A DNA stretch of 64,000 nt from Leeuwenhoekiella polynyae (lineage in GTDB: Bacteria; Bacteroidota; Bacteroidia; Flavobacteriales; Flavobacteriaceae), in NCBI RefSeq assembly GCF_042683665.1, contig NZ_JBHUOO010000048.1. The stretch is one strand, 5' to 3'. Made by a program: the position numbers and the translations under genes. Shown in pieces: positions 9,066 to 17,740 of this stretch. Below the pieces are notes generated by a model. It saw only the letters and a program-made list of their open reading frames with translations, was not told the DNA's origin and ran no database searches. How positions within the stretch are numbered: position 1 is the first letter of the stretch; every line of letters starts with the position of its first letter.

Positions 9066-10142
9066 ATGTCTAAATATCCTGTACACTCAGAATTTCAATT
9101 AAATGGAATGCCTCTAAAAGTCTCTGGCTTAAAGGAGTTTGCTCTTGAAATTCAGAAAACAGGAGAGCTTTATGAGCAAGAATTGGGTGAGTTCATATTA
9201 GATTGGCTTAACGATAAAGATTATGTTTTGGTGAATACTTCGGGCTCTACCGGCGCACCAAAAAGTATCAAGTTGCTTAAACGACACATGGTAAACAGTG
9301 CAAAAGCAACAGGGAGAAGATTCAAATTAGAAGCTGGTTCTACAGCTTTACATTGCTTGCCTACACGTTATATCGCTGGTAAGATGATGTTTGTAAGAGC
9401 TGTTACATTAGGGTGGAAGCTAGATTTGGTCCCGCCTAAATCTAATCCTTTAGATCAGGTTTTGAAGCGTTATGATTTTTCGGCAATGACCCCGTTTCAG
9501 CTTGATAACAGTGTTGCTCGCTTGCATCTTTTAGGCAAATTGATCATAGGGGGTGGTCCATTCTCTCAAACCTTAAAGGAGCTGGTAAAAGATAGTTCGG
9601 CTAAGATTTATGAAACTTACGGGATGACTGAAACGGTTACCCATATCGCCGTGAGACGTATCAATTCAAAAAAGAATAAAGATACAGATACACCTTTTAA
9701 AACACTCAACAAAGTCACTGTAAGCAAAGACGAGCGCGGTTGTCTGGTGATAAAAGCTCCAAAGGTAGCAACAGACCCTATAATTACCAATGACTTGGTA
9801 GATTTGATTTCTTACAAGAAATTTTTGTGGCTTGGTCGTGTAGATAATGTGATAAACAGTGGTGGTATAAAACTGTATCCCGAAACTATAGAGCAAAAAT
9901 TAGCTCATCAGATAGATATCCCTTTTATAATAGGCAGTGAGCCTGATGATGCATTGGGTGAACGTTTAATCCTGGTTATTGAGTGCGATAGTTTTGATGC
10001 TTCAAGACTTAATTTTGAGGTTTTGGGTAAATATGAAACTCCAAAACGTATTTATTGTACGCCTAAATTTATACGTACAGCGAACGGAAAAATGAAGCGA
10101 GGTGCTATTTTGAAGAGTCTTACAGCTGAAGAAGAAATTTAG
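9066..10142 (+). CDS. menE: o-succinylbenzoate-CoA ligase
   Basis: MenE is the AMP-forming ligase that activates o-succinylbenzoate with CoA. The 358-residue protein is shorter than most adenylate-forming enzymes, as usual for flavobacterial MenE. The motifs are VNTSGSTGAPK (phosphate loop), YETYGMTET, GRVDNVINSGG, and the C-terminal NGKMKRG whose Lys is the catalytic one of the mobile domain. A GTG lies directly before the ATG; I chose the ATG at 9066. It closes the operon. menF, menD, menH and menB are not in the window, so the pathway must be completed elsewhere. Confidence 0.93.
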   Translation: MSKYPVHSEFQLNGMPLKVSGLKEFALEIQKTGELYEQELGEFILDWLNDKDYVLVNTSGSTGAPKSIKLLKRHMVNSAKATGRRFKLEAGSTALHCLPTRYIAGKMMFVRAVTLGWKLDLVPPKSNPLDQVLKRYDFSAMTPFQLDNSVARLHLLGKLIIGGGPFSQTLKELVKDSSAKIYETYGMTETVTHIAVRRINSKKNKDTDTPFKTLNKVTVSKDERGCLVIKAPKVATDPIITNDLVDLISYKKFLWLGRVDNVINSGGIKLYPETIEQKLAHQIDIPFIIGSEPDDALGERLILVIECDSFDASRLNFEVLGKYETPKRIYCTPKFIRTANGKMKRGAILKSLTAEEEI

Positions 10143-10204
10143 GCATAGTTTGTGCTTAAAACATTCTCAAAGAAGATAAACATTTCTTTTCGATTTAAAC
10201 TTAT

Positions 10205-10212
10205 TATCTTTG
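10205..10212 (+). promoter_or_regulatory. -7 promoter element of the secreted acidic protein gene
   Basis: TATCTTTG matches TAnnTTTG and ends 15 nt before the ATG at 10228, giving a leader of roughly 10 nt. No clear -33 TTG is present. Confidence 0.5.
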
Positions 10213-10227
10213 GCTAAAATTTTAATT

Positions 10228-10695
10228 ATGCGCTACATAGCTATAATCGCAATTACACTTTTATCAATTCAATCTTTATCAGCTCAATATGGTTACGGGC
10301 GTGGGTATGGTGGTTATGGCCGCAGTCGTATGGGGATGGGAGCTAGTAGAATGGGAGCAAGTCAAACTCCACAAGGCCCCACAGAGGAGCCGCCTACAGC
10401 TGCAGAAATTGCAGAGGAGCGTTTGCCAGATTATGTAGCAGAATTTGAACTAGACCCGTTTCAGACTGAAGTACTGCGTACTTATCTTGAAGATTACTAT
10501 AACGAAGTGATGGCATTACAGAAAGATAAGATTAAAGATCAAGAGACTCTGCGTAAAGATTTTGAGCGTATGCAGGAAGAGTTTAAAACCGATTTGAGAT
10601 CTATTCTTACTGAAGAAGAACTTACTAAGTTTATGGAAATGGACTTTTCTAGTAGTGCAGTTAGAAAACGGAAAAAGAAACGGGACAATGAATAA
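10228..10695 (+). CDS. Secreted protein of unknown function, Gly/Tyr-rich N-terminus
   Basis: The 155-residue product starts with a signal peptide (hydrophobic core AIIAITLLSIQSLSA, likely cleavage after LSA). A Gly/Tyr/Arg/Met-rich stretch follows (GYGRGYGGYGRSRMGMG), then an acidic linker. The rest is about 95 residues of charged, mostly helical sequence ending in a basic tail (RKRKKKRDNE). The helical part, with LDPFQTEVLRTYLEDY and LTEEELTKFMEMD, looks like the small periplasmic helical proteins that count folding or metal stress (Spy/CpxP-like), but this is only a resemblance. The in-frame TTG at 10210 lies inside the promoter element, so the ATG at 10228 is the start. It is a single-gene unit with its own promoter and terminator. 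Confidence 0.8.
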   Translation: MRYIAIIAITLLSIQSLSAQYGYGRGYGGYGRSRMGMGASRMGASQTPQGPTEEPPTAAEIAEERLPDYVAEFELDPFQTEVLRTYLEDYYNEVMALQKDKIKDQETLRKDFERMQEEFKTDLRSILTEEELTKFMEMDFSSSAVRKRKKKRDNE

Positions 10696-10785
10696 CCTGA
10701 CTGTGAATCTATTTTCAAGGTCTTGATCAAGTGTAAGTTGATCTCTAAATAAAAGTCTTAAATGATTTCATATCAATTCTGAATT

Positions 10786-10812
10786 AAAAGGTGCTCTGAG
10801 CACCTTTTTTTA
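10786..10812 (+). terminator. Rho-independent terminator
   Basis: A 10-bp perfect stem (10786-10795 with 10799-10808) with a CTG loop is followed by a T run. It lies about 90 bp behind the secreted-protein gene. Confidence 0.85.
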
Positions 10813-10855
10813 TTAGGGGTTAATGCGTAATTTCGGGTGTACTTAAAATTGATTC

Positions 10856-12175
10856 ATGCGTTATATTCTCCTACTTTCTCTAGCCTTAATTACAACTATC
10901 CATTCTGTACAAAGTCAGATTTTACCCGAACGCGATCGGGCGTCTTTAATCGATAAGATTTTAGCGGAACGCTTTGATCACGTCTTGCCGGATATTATGG
11001 ATCGCACTGGTATAGATATGTGGATTTTAATTACCCGAGAATATAATGAAGACCCTGTTGTTAAAACCATGCTGCCTTCAACATGGTTAAACGCACGAAG
11101 ACGTACTATTCTGGTTTTTAATTATGATTCTGATAAGTTTAAAGTAGAAAAACTGGCCGTGGCACGTTACAATATTGGAGACAATATCACATCAGCTTGG
11201 AATAAAGAAGAAGAACCTGATCAGTGGCAGGCTTTGCTAAAGATTATTGAAGTTCGTAATCCTAAAAAGATAGCGCTGAATTATTCAGATGATTATGGCA
11301 TTGCCGATGGTATTTCTAAAACTGATTATGATGTTTTTATGAATGTCTTACCTGCTTCTTATAAATCTAGAGTTGTTTCCGCAGAACCACTTGCTGTAGG
11401 TTGGATAGAGACGCGAAGCGCAGTTGAGATGCAACTTTTTGAAGAGTTAGTGGGTGTTACTCACGACATCATAAACGAGGCTTTCAGTTCTAAAGTAATA
11501 ACACCGGGAAAAACAAATACAGAAGATGTAGTGTGGTTTATGAGGCAAAAGGTGACTGATCTGGGGCTTGAAACCTGGTTTCATCCTACTATAGATATTC
11601 AGCGGTCAGACGAGCCTTTAGAAAGTCATATCACGGCTTTTAAAAATCATAATGAAGGTCAGATAATTTTACCGGGAGATTTGCTGCATTGTGATTTCGG
11701 AATCACATATTTAAGACTGAATACTGATGTGCAAGAGCACGCATATGTTTTAAAAAAGGGTGAAACCCAAGCTCCACAATTTTTAGTTGATGCTTTCGCG
11801 AAAGGTAATCAGGTACAAGATATATTTACTTCTCATTTTGAAACTGGAAAAACCGGAAACACCATCTTAAAAGAGGCGCTAACTGAAGCAAGGTCAGAAG
11901 GTTTGCGTCCATCTATTTATACGCACCCATTAGGGCTTTACGGGCATTCTGCCGGTCCTACAATTGGGATGTGGGATTCTCAAGAAGGCGTTCCGGGTAC
12001 AGGAGATTATAAACTCTTTGAGAATACGGCTTATGCTATAGAACTTAACACCACGGTAAACATCCCTGAGTGGAATAAAGACATACGTATAATGCTTGAA
12101 GAAGATGGATTTTGGGGACCTAAAGGCTTTGAATACATTAACAAGCGTCAGGAAGAACTCATTCTAGTTGATTAA
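10856..12175 (+). CDS. Secreted M24-family Xaa-Pro aminopeptidase-like enzyme
   Basis: The 439-residue protein has a signal peptide (LLLSLALITTIHSVQSQ) and an N-terminal creatinase-like domain to about residue 190. The C-terminal pita-bread domain carries the M24 metal ligands: Asp280 (HCDFG), Asp291 (LNTD), His364 (YGHSAGP), Glu396 (AIELNT) and Glu415/416 (MLEEDG). All five positions are filled, so it should be an active dinuclear metallopeptidase acting on X-Pro peptides outside the cytoplasm. A near-consensus -7 element (TAATTTCG, one mismatch) lies at 10828-10835. The gene runs toward the MFS gene with only 8 bp between the two stop codons. Confidence 0.88.
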   Translation: MRYILLLSLALITTIHSVQSQILPERDRASLIDKILAERFDHVLPDIMDRTGIDMWILITREYNEDPVVKTMLPSTWLNARRRTILVFNYDSDKFKVEKLAVARYNIGDNITSAWNKEEEPDQWQALLKIIEVRNPKKIALNYSDDYGIADGISKTDYDVFMNVLPASYKSRVVSAEPLAVGWIETRSAVEMQLFEELVGVTHDIINEAFSSKVITPGKTNTEDVVWFMRQKVTDLGLETWFHPTIDIQRSDEPLESHITAFKNHNEGQIILPGDLLHCDFGITYLRLNTDVQEHAYVLKKGETQAPQFLVDAFAKGNQVQDIFTSHFETGKTGNTILKEALTEARSEGLRPSIYTHPLGLYGHSAGPTIGMWDSQEGVPGTGDYKLFENTAYAIELNTTVNIPEWNKDIRIMLEEDGFWGPKGFEYINKRQEELILVD

Positions 12176-12183
12176 ATAAAAAG

Positions 12184-13359
12184 TTAAGCCTGCTCTAGAA
12201 TGAGCTTTGCTCTTTTCTTACGTAATGCAATTACACTTATAGAGAGGATCACACCTCCAAAAGCTAGAGAAGCTCCTACAAGCTCTGGAGAAGTGTAACC
12301 ATATCCTGCAGCAATAGGTAAGCCACCTAAAAAAGCACCTACGGCATTGGCAATATTAAATGCCGCTTGATTTACTGATGAAGCTAACATCTCAGATTCT
12401 TTCGCAGATTTAATCATTAGCATTTGTATAGAGGGTGCTGTTGAAAAAGCAAAAGCACCGGTTACAAAAACCATTAGTAACATTGCCCATTGTATAGGGG
12501 CGATTACAAATATGGTGAGCAGGCAAATACTCATCATACTCAAAAGTAGTGCAGTGGCTTTAATAGGAGAAAATTTATCAGCTAACTTTCCTCCTAAAAT
12601 ATTACCAAAGGTCATTCCCAGACCCGCAAGCATCAGGATAAAAATAACCATGTCGCTATCAAAACCACTAACATCTGTTAAAAGTGGGGTTATGTAGCTA
12701 TACCACGCGAAAAACCCACCGGTACCTACAGCTGTTATTGCGAGGATCAGCCATAGTTCAGTGCGTTTAAATATCTTAAGCGCCTGTTTTAAAGGTATAG
12801 GTTCTGATTTTTCAATTTTCGGAAGCCAAAATTTAATAGCTAAAACGGTTATCAAACCTACAGCTACCACAATCATAAAAGTATAGCGCCAAGAAATATT
12901 ATGCCCCACATAAGTTCCTAGTGGAATCCCTATTATATTAGCAATTGTAAGACCACTAAACATCATGGCAACAGCACTCGCCGCTTTTTCTTTAGGAACT
13001 AATCTGCTGGCAACTACAGCACCAACCCCAAAGAATGCCCCGTGCGGAAGACCAGATAGTAATCTGGATATAAGCATAAAACCATAAGAAGAAGCAAATA
13101 CTGATAAAGAATTGAATACCGTAAATGCTATCATCAAAGAGAGTAAGATTTTTTTGGGAGAATAATTCCCAGCAATACCTACCAAAATAGGAGCGCCAAT
13201 GACAACACCCAAAGCATAAGCAGAAATAAAATGACCTGCTTGAGGTATGGTGATATTGAGGTCTTTTGCAACATCAGGTAAAATCCCCATCATCACAAAC
13301 TCAGTCATCCCTATCCCAAAACCTCCTATAGCTAACGCAATCAGACTCTTCTTAAGCAT
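12184..13359 (-). CDS. MFS exporter, AraJ/DHA1 type
   Basis: The 391-residue protein has twelve predicted membrane segments. Its N-terminus (GFGIGMTEFVMMGILPDVAKD) is the signature of the AraJ/YdhP-like DHA1 drug:H+ antiporter group. A loop containing FWLPKIEKSEPIPLKQALKIF separates the two six-helix halves, as expected. The substrate is unknown; relatives export sugars, arabinose analogues or drugs. The upstream region has a -7 element and a perfect 24-bp palindrome at the predicted transcription start, so it is probably repressed by a dimeric regulator that is released by a ligand. No regulator gene is adjacent. Confidence 0.88.
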   Translation of the reverse strand: MLKKSLIALAIGGFGIGMTEFVMMGILPDVAKDLNITIPQAGHFISAYALGVVIGAPILVGIAGNYSPKKILLSLMIAFTVFNSLSVFASSYGFMLISRLLSGLPHGAFFGVGAVVASRLVPKEKAASAVAMMFSGLTIANIIGIPLGTYVGHNISWRYTFMIVVAVGLITVLAIKFWLPKIEKSEPIPLKQALKIFKRTELWLILAITAVGTGGFFAWYSYITPLLTDVSGFDSDMVIFILMLAGLGMTFGNILGGKLADKFSPIKATALLLSMMSICLLTIFVIAPIQWAMLLMVFVTGAFAFSTAPSIQMLMIKSAKESEMLASSVNQAAFNIANAVGAFLGGLPIAAGYGYTSPELVGASLAFGGVILSISVIALRKKRAKLILEQA

Positions 13360-13381
13360 ATAAATATGTTTTCATTTATCA

Positions 13382-13405
13382 TAATAGCAATTATAATTGC
13401 TATTA
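13382..13405. promoter_or_regulatory. Perfect 24-bp palindromic operator before the MFS gene
   Basis: The two 12-base halves (TAATAGCAATTA and its exact complement) form an unbroken palindrome centred at 13393/13394. It lies just downstream of the -7 element at 13411-13418 (minus strand), so a bound protein would cover the transcription start. It starts 23 bp upstream of the MFS ATG. The shape suits a MarR/HxlR- or TetR-type dimer; the protein is not encoded nearby. Confidence 0.65.
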
Positions 13406-13410
13406 ATATG

Positions 13411-13418
13411 CAAAGATA
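13411..13418 (-). promoter_or_regulatory. -7 promoter element of the MFS gene
   Basis: On the minus strand this reads TATCTTTG, an exact TAnnTTTG match. Transcription would start near 13404, inside the adjoining palindrome. The start codon is at 13359. Confidence 0.55.
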
Positions 13419-13537
13419 GAATAGTTCTTTAGCATTCTTTTATAGAGGCTTAACCGATTTAGTTAAATTAAATGGGAATATAACACAGATTTTTAAATCG
13501 AACTTACAGGTAAATAAGAAGGGATCGGGTTAAATGC

Positions 13538-14626
13538 CTAATCTTTAAATGTTAAGGTAAATCTGACTCCTTCATTTAATTTGCTTTCGAGTTTAATGCT
13601 GCCTCCGAGGCTAGTGATGTGATTGTAAACCAGATACAGTCCTATTCCTTTGCTGTCTTCATTTCCGTGGAACTGCTGATGAATTTTAAAAATTTTATCA
13701 CCCGCGCTCTTTAAATCTATACCAGAGCCATTGTCTTCAAAGATGAGTTTTATGCTGCCTTCAGACCTTGAAGAATATATACGTATTACCGGATCAACGC
13801 CTGGATTAGCATATTTTATACTATTTGTTATTAAGTTGAGAAAAATACTTTGTAGAAAATTTAGATTAAAACTAACAGTAGGAGCTGCCTCAAAATTATA
13901 TTGAACTATCGCATTGTTTTTTTCGATAAGCTGCTTGATAGAGTTTTGAGTAGTGGCTAACACTTCTTTAAAATTTAAAGGCCTTAATTCCAAATTGAGC
14001 CGGTCTTTTTTTATCCAGCTATCAAGGTAAGAGGATATAACCTCTTGCAGGTTTTCAGTAGAAAGGCGGAGTAGCTTTATGTATTCTAATACCTCTGGGT
14101 CATTAATTTTAGATTCATCAATAAGTTGATGAAGAGCGACTAGATTGCTCAGTGGCGAGCGCAAATCGTGTGAGCTTGAATAATTAAAATGCTTTAAATC
14201 CTTATTGCTTTCATTCAATTGTTTCAGAAGGTTGTTTCGCTCAAGTTCAATATTTTTCTTTATTGTGATATCTTTCGCTACTGCATAAATGATCTGTTCA
14301 TCTTTTAGTGTAATTGAAGACCAGTGAAACCATACAACGCCACCATTCTTATGAACATATCTATTTTCAAATTGTGTTAATTCATTTACGTTAAGCAAGT
14401 TCTTACGTTTTTTACTTGTAAGAGACCTGTCGTCTTCGTGAATGAATTCAGAAATGGGTTTTGAAAATAATTCTTCTTCGCTATAGCCTAGTGTCTTGAC
14501 AAGAGCAGGATTTACTTTTCTAAAATATCCATCGTAGCCAGCAATACACATAACATCTGGGGACAATTCAAAAAAATAATCTAAGTTATAGAGCGTCTGG
14601 TCTAAGTGTTTCTTTTCAGAAAACAT
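13538..14626 (-). CDS. PAS-domain sensor histidine kinase (soluble)
   Basis: The 362-residue protein lacks membrane segments. It has a PAS domain (residues about 12-122, with a PAC-like end at HWSSITLKDE), a short helical linker, the H-box SSSHDLRSPLSN with phospho-acceptor His153, and a HATPase domain with N-box FLNLITNSIKYA, G1 box EDNGSGID and G2 box GIGLYLV. It is therefore a complete cytoplasmic kinase that senses a small molecule or redox/light state through PAS. No response regulator is adjacent, so its partner is unknown. It lies 36 bp downstream of the 139-residue membrane protein gene and could share its transcript. Confidence 0.92.
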   Translation of the reverse strand: MFSEKKHLDQTLYNLDYFFELSPDVMCIAGYDGYFRKVNPALVKTLGYSEEELFSKPISEFIHEDDRSLTSKKRKNLLNVNELTQFENRYVHKNGGVVWFHWSSITLKDEQIIYAVAKDITIKKNIELERNNLLKQLNESNKDLKHFNYSSSHDLRSPLSNLVALHQLIDESKINDPEVLEYIKLLRLSTENLQEVISSYLDSWIKKDRLNLELRPLNFKEVLATTQNSIKQLIEKNNAIVQYNFEAAPTVSFNLNFLQSIFLNLITNSIKYANPGVDPVIRIYSSRSEGSIKLIFEDNGSGIDLKSAGDKIFKIHQQFHGNEDSKGIGLYLVYNHITSLGGSIKLESKLNEGVRFTLTFKD

Positions 14627-14662
14627 AATATGAGTTGGGAGTAGTTAAGGGATGAAGATAAG

Positions 14663-15082
14663 TTAATTTCTATAAAGATCTGGTGTAATCTTTAATGAGG
14701 CAGCAGGCTTTCCGTCATAACCATAATAATTATAATTTAGGGTAACGTCATTTTCTTTAAAGTAGCTCATCTCTTGACTAGACTTTAGTTGAGCTATAAT
14801 TCCTGGTTTGATGTTTTTAGCAATAGTATCTTCATTCACCATATCAGAACGGTATATGAGCGTATAGTAATAATCAAAGATTCTATCTCCGGTAACAGCT
14901 GCACTATCCAGGCGTGTTTCTTCATCAACTTGAATGGGAGCTTGTTTATTGAGCTCAAGAGCAACTTCAATTAGATTCTCTTGAACATCAGGTCTAAATA
15001 GTTTAGATACCAAGTAATAGCTGATTCCTCCAAATATTAAGAATGAAATTATAGCTACAGCAATTGAGCCAGTTTTTTTCAT
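14663..15082 (-). CDS. Single-pass membrane protein of unknown function
   Basis: The 139-residue product has one N-terminal membrane anchor (IAVAIISFLIFGGISYYLVS) after a short basic start, then a hydrophilic extracytoplasmic domain of about 110 residues. That domain has a Tyr-rich centre (FDYYYTLIYR) and a C-terminal NYNYYGYDG. I do not recognise a named family. It follows the mccB-like gene with only 5 bp between stop and start, so the two are co-transcribed. Confidence 0.75.
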   Translation of the reverse strand: MKKTGSIAVAIISFLIFGGISYYLVSKLFRPDVQENLIEVALELNKQAPIQVDEETRLDSAAVTGDRIFDYYYTLIYRSDMVNEDTIAKNIKPGIIAQLKSSQEMSYFKENDVTLNYNYYGYDGKPAASLKITPDLYRN

Positions 15083-15087
15083 AACTA

Positions 15088-16716
15088 CTAAACCTGTATA
15101 ATTCCAAGGTTGAATTTTTTCTCGATAGGAGCATGGTTAGCAGCTTCGATTCCTGTTGAGATCCAGTGACGGGTTTGAAGCGGATCTATAACAGCATCAG
15201 TCCAAATACGAGAAGCAGCATAATACGGAGAAACCTGCTTATCGTATCGCGCTTTGATAGTGTCATAAAGTTCTTTTTCAACTTCTGGAGTGATTTCTTT
15301 TCCTTGCTTTTTTAAAGAAGCCGTTTCTATTTGAAGCAAAACTTTTGCGGCACTGTTACCACTCATCACGGCCAATTCTGCTGATGGCCAGGCAACAATC
15401 AACCGCGGATCGTAAGCTTTACCACACATGGCATAGTTGCCCGCACCGTATGAGTTGCCTATCACAATTGTAAATTTAGGAACTACACTATTACTAACAG
15501 CGTTAACCATTTTAGCTCCGTCTTTTATAATACCCCCGTGCTCACTTTTACTACCTACCATAAAGCCGGTAACATCTTGTAAAAACACTAACGGAATTTT
15601 TTTCTGATTACAGTTGGCTATAAAACGCGTAGCCTTATCAGCACTGTCGCTGTAGATCACTCCGCCAAACTGCATCTCCCCTTTTTTAGTTTTTACAATC
15701 TTTCGCTGATTAGCAATTATACCCACAGCCCAGCCATCTATACGAGCATAAGCCGTAATAAGTGTTTGACCATAACCTTTTTTGTATTCTTCAAATTCAG
15801 AATCATCAACCAGACGTTTGATGATTTCAGTCATATCATATTGATCGCTGCGTTTAGCAGGAAGAATTCCATAGATATCCTGAGGGTTTTCTTTGGGTTT
15901 AGCAGGTGAAGTACGATTAAAACCGGCTTTGTCAAAATCACCTATTTTCCCCATTATATTTTTTATTCGCGTCAAAGCATCGCGATCATCAGTCGCTTTA
16001 TAATCTGTGACGCCGCTTATCTCACAATGCGTAGTTGCACCACCTAAAGTCTCGTTGTCAACGCTTTCTCCAATTGCCGCTTTTACTAAATAACTACCAG
16101 CCAGAAAAATACTACCGGTTTTGTCTACTATCATCGCTTCATCACTCATAATAGGCAGGTACGCGCCACCGGCAACACAGCTACCCATTACTGCACTGAT
16201 CTGTGTGATTCCCATACTACTCATCACCGCATTATTTCTAAAGATTCGGCCAAAATGTTCCTTATCTGGGAAAATCTCATCTTGCATCGGTAGATATACA
16301 CCTGCACTGTCAACTAGATAAATTATAGGAAGCTTGTTTTCTATACTCAATTCTTGTGCGCGCAGGTTTTTCTTTCCGGTTATAGGAAACCAGGCTCCTG
16401 CTTTTACAGTGGCATCGTTAGCTACTACAATACATTGTTTTCCGCTAATGTGCCCTATTTTAACAACAACACCACCGCTTGGGCAGCCACCGTGTTCTTC
16501 ATACATGCCTTCGCCGGCAAACGCAGCAATTTCAATAGCTTTTTCGGGTTTGTCGAGTAAAAAATCGATGCGTTCCCTAGCAGTAAGCTTGCCTTTTTCG
16601 TGTTGTTTTGCGATACGCTTTTCACCTCCGCCCAGTTTTACCTGAGCAAATTTTCTTTTTAAGTCTGAAACAAGAAGCTTATTATGGTCTTCGTTTTTAT
16701 TGAATTTGATATCCAT
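15088..16716 (-). CDS. mccB: Acyl-CoA carboxylase beta subunit, methylcrotonyl-CoA type
   Basis: This 542-residue protein is a biotin-dependent carboxyltransferase that moves the carboxyl group from biotin to an acyl-CoA. It shows both crotonase-like halves: GEGMYEEHGGCPSGGVV and SCVAGGAYLPIMSDE in the N-half, and VTGFMVGSKSEHGGIIKDGA and GNSYGAGNYAMCGKAYDPR in the C-half. FLAGSYLVKAAIGE followed by LGGATTHCEISG is the pattern I associate with methylcrotonyl-CoA carboxylase (leucine breakdown) more than propionyl-CoA carboxylase. No biotin carboxylase/BCCP gene is adjacent. The symbol is tentative; the family is certain. Confidence 0.85.
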   Translation of the reverse strand: MDIKFNKNEDHNKLLVSDLKRKFAQVKLGGGEKRIAKQHEKGKLTARERIDFLLDKPEKAIEIAAFAGEGMYEEHGGCPSGGVVVKIGHISGKQCIVVANDATVKAGAWFPITGKKNLRAQELSIENKLPIIYLVDSAGVYLPMQDEIFPDKEHFGRIFRNNAVMSSMGITQISAVMGSCVAGGAYLPIMSDEAMIVDKTGSIFLAGSYLVKAAIGESVDNETLGGATTHCEISGVTDYKATDDRDALTRIKNIMGKIGDFDKAGFNRTSPAKPKENPQDIYGILPAKRSDQYDMTEIIKRLVDDSEFEEYKKGYGQTLITAYARIDGWAVGIIANQRKIVKTKKGEMQFGGVIYSDSADKATRFIANCNQKKIPLVFLQDVTGFMVGSKSEHGGIIKDGAKMVNAVSNSVVPKFTIVIGNSYGAGNYAMCGKAYDPRLIVAWPSAELAVMSGNSAAKVLLQIETASLKKQGKEITPEVEKELYDTIKARYDKQVSPYYAASRIWTDAVIDPLQTRHWISTGIEAANHAPIEKKFNLGIIQV

Positions 16717-16742
16717 CTATAAAATTTAAACGCTCTTAAAAA

Positions 16743-16773
16743 CTGGTCTTTATGTAAATAGATAGTAGACCAG
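16743..16773. repeat. 7-bp inverted repeat upstream of the mccB-like gene
   Basis: CTGGTCT at 16743-16749 and AGACCAG at 16767-16773 form a perfect interrupted inverted repeat with a 17-bp spacer (24 bp from arm start to arm start). It lies 27 bp upstream of the mccB start. It could be an operator for a dimer; seven-base arms could also arise by chance. Confidence 0.35.
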
Positions 16774-16957
16774 AATAAGTAAAACGGAGCATAGTGTGGT
16801 AACGAAAATACGAAATCGTTATATCAATACACGCTACTATTTATATGAAAAATGCGATATTTGTGCTCTATGCTTCGATGCGTAAGGGATAGCGGCGGCA
16901 TCCTTTTTTGATGCTTTTTTTGAAAAGGAATATAAAAAGATATAGCGGATAGCCTGG

Positions 16958-16983
16958 TTGTAAAAGCTTCACAACTTTTACAA
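16958..16983 (+). repeat. 9-bp inverted repeat (leader hairpin or operator)
   Basis: TTGTAAAAG at 16958-16966 and CTTTTACAA at 16975-16983 are exact complements around an 8-nt loop. The repeat ends 20 nt before the 59-residue membrane protein gene and would form a hairpin in its leader. The rest of the 16717-17003 spacer has a GATATTTG sequence (one mismatch to the -7 consensus) near 16855 and a small GGCATC/GATGC hairpin, but no gene. Confidence 0.45.
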
Positions 16984-17003
16984 GACGCAAAAAAATAAAA
17001 ACT

Positions 17004-17183
17004 ATGATGAATAAAAATACTGTATTGGGTTGGGCTACTTTTATAATGATTGTGGTTGGACTCGGTCTTATATTTCTGGGTGCATTTAGATACAATGAAG
17101 TCGCTGGTTGGGGCTTTGCCTCAGTAGGGATTGGTTTTTTTGCAATCGCCTGGGTTTTTAATGCACTAAAAGGACGTGTTTAA
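17004..17183 (+). CDS. Small two-helix membrane protein (CAL67264-like)
   Basis: This 59-residue gene encodes two hydrophobic helices (ATFIMIVVGLGLIFLGAF and GWGFASVGIGFFAIAWVF) joined by RYNEVA, with a basic C-terminus (KGRV). It matches what I recall of the small 'CAL67264 family' membrane proteins conserved in Flavobacteriaceae, often next to an ABC-F gene as here. The function is unknown. Its TAA stop shares its last base with the ATG of the DinB gene (TAATG), so the two are translationally coupled. Two ATGs occur in tandem at 17004 and 17007; either could be used. Confidence 0.8.
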   Translation: MMNKNTVLGWATFIMIVVGLGLIFLGAFRYNEVAGWGFASVGIGFFAIAWVFNALKGRV

Positions 17184-17653
17184 TGACACAAACATTACTT
17201 AAAGAACAGCTTTTAAGACATCTTCAAGGTGGGGAGGCTTTTAAAAATGTAGAAGATCTTCTTGAAGATATTTCTTATAAGAAAAGTGGAGAGCGTCCTG
17301 TGGGTTTGCCTTATTCTTTTTATGAAGTTTTTTACCATATGGTTTATGCCCAAAAAGATATATTGAATTTTTGCTTAGCCGAATCCTATGTAACACCGAG
17401 TTGGCCTAAAGATTACTGGCCCACAGAAAATAGGGCTGAAACTAAAGAGGAATGGAAATCTTTAGTTTCTGATTTTTTTGAAGATCGAAACGTTCTTATA
17501 GCTTTTATTGAAGATGAAAAAACAGACTTACTACAGGTGGTTAAGCACGGTGACAAACAAAGTGTTTTGCGCGAGCTAATGCTGGTTATAGAACATAATG
17601 CGTATCATGCTGGTCAGCTTGCAATTATTCTTAGGCTTCTGGGCTTGATATAG
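17183..17653 (+). CDS. DinB-superfamily protein
   Basis: This 156-residue protein is predicted to form a four-helix bundle with the DinB metal-ligand pattern: a His in FYHMVYAQKD near residue 52, and EHNAYHAGQLAIILR near residue 137. Members include thiol transferases and metal-binding proteins of unknown role. The C-terminal ILRLLGLI is typical. It overlaps the preceding small membrane gene by one base and lies 87 bp before the ABC-F gene. Confidence 0.85.
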   Translation: MTQTLLKEQLLRHLQGGEAFKNVEDLLEDISYKKSGERPVGLPYSFYEVFYHMVYAQKDILNFCLAESYVTPSWPKDYWPTENRAETKEEWKSLVSDFFEDRNVLIAFIEDEKTDLLQVVKHGDKQSVLRELMLVIEHNAYHAGQLAIILRLLGLI

Positions 17654-17740
17654 CCAATAAATTCTCTTAACTTAATTTGAAACGATTCACCTGTTCTTTT
17701 GGGTGTTTTTATAGAACAATTTTTTAATACTGAATACATT

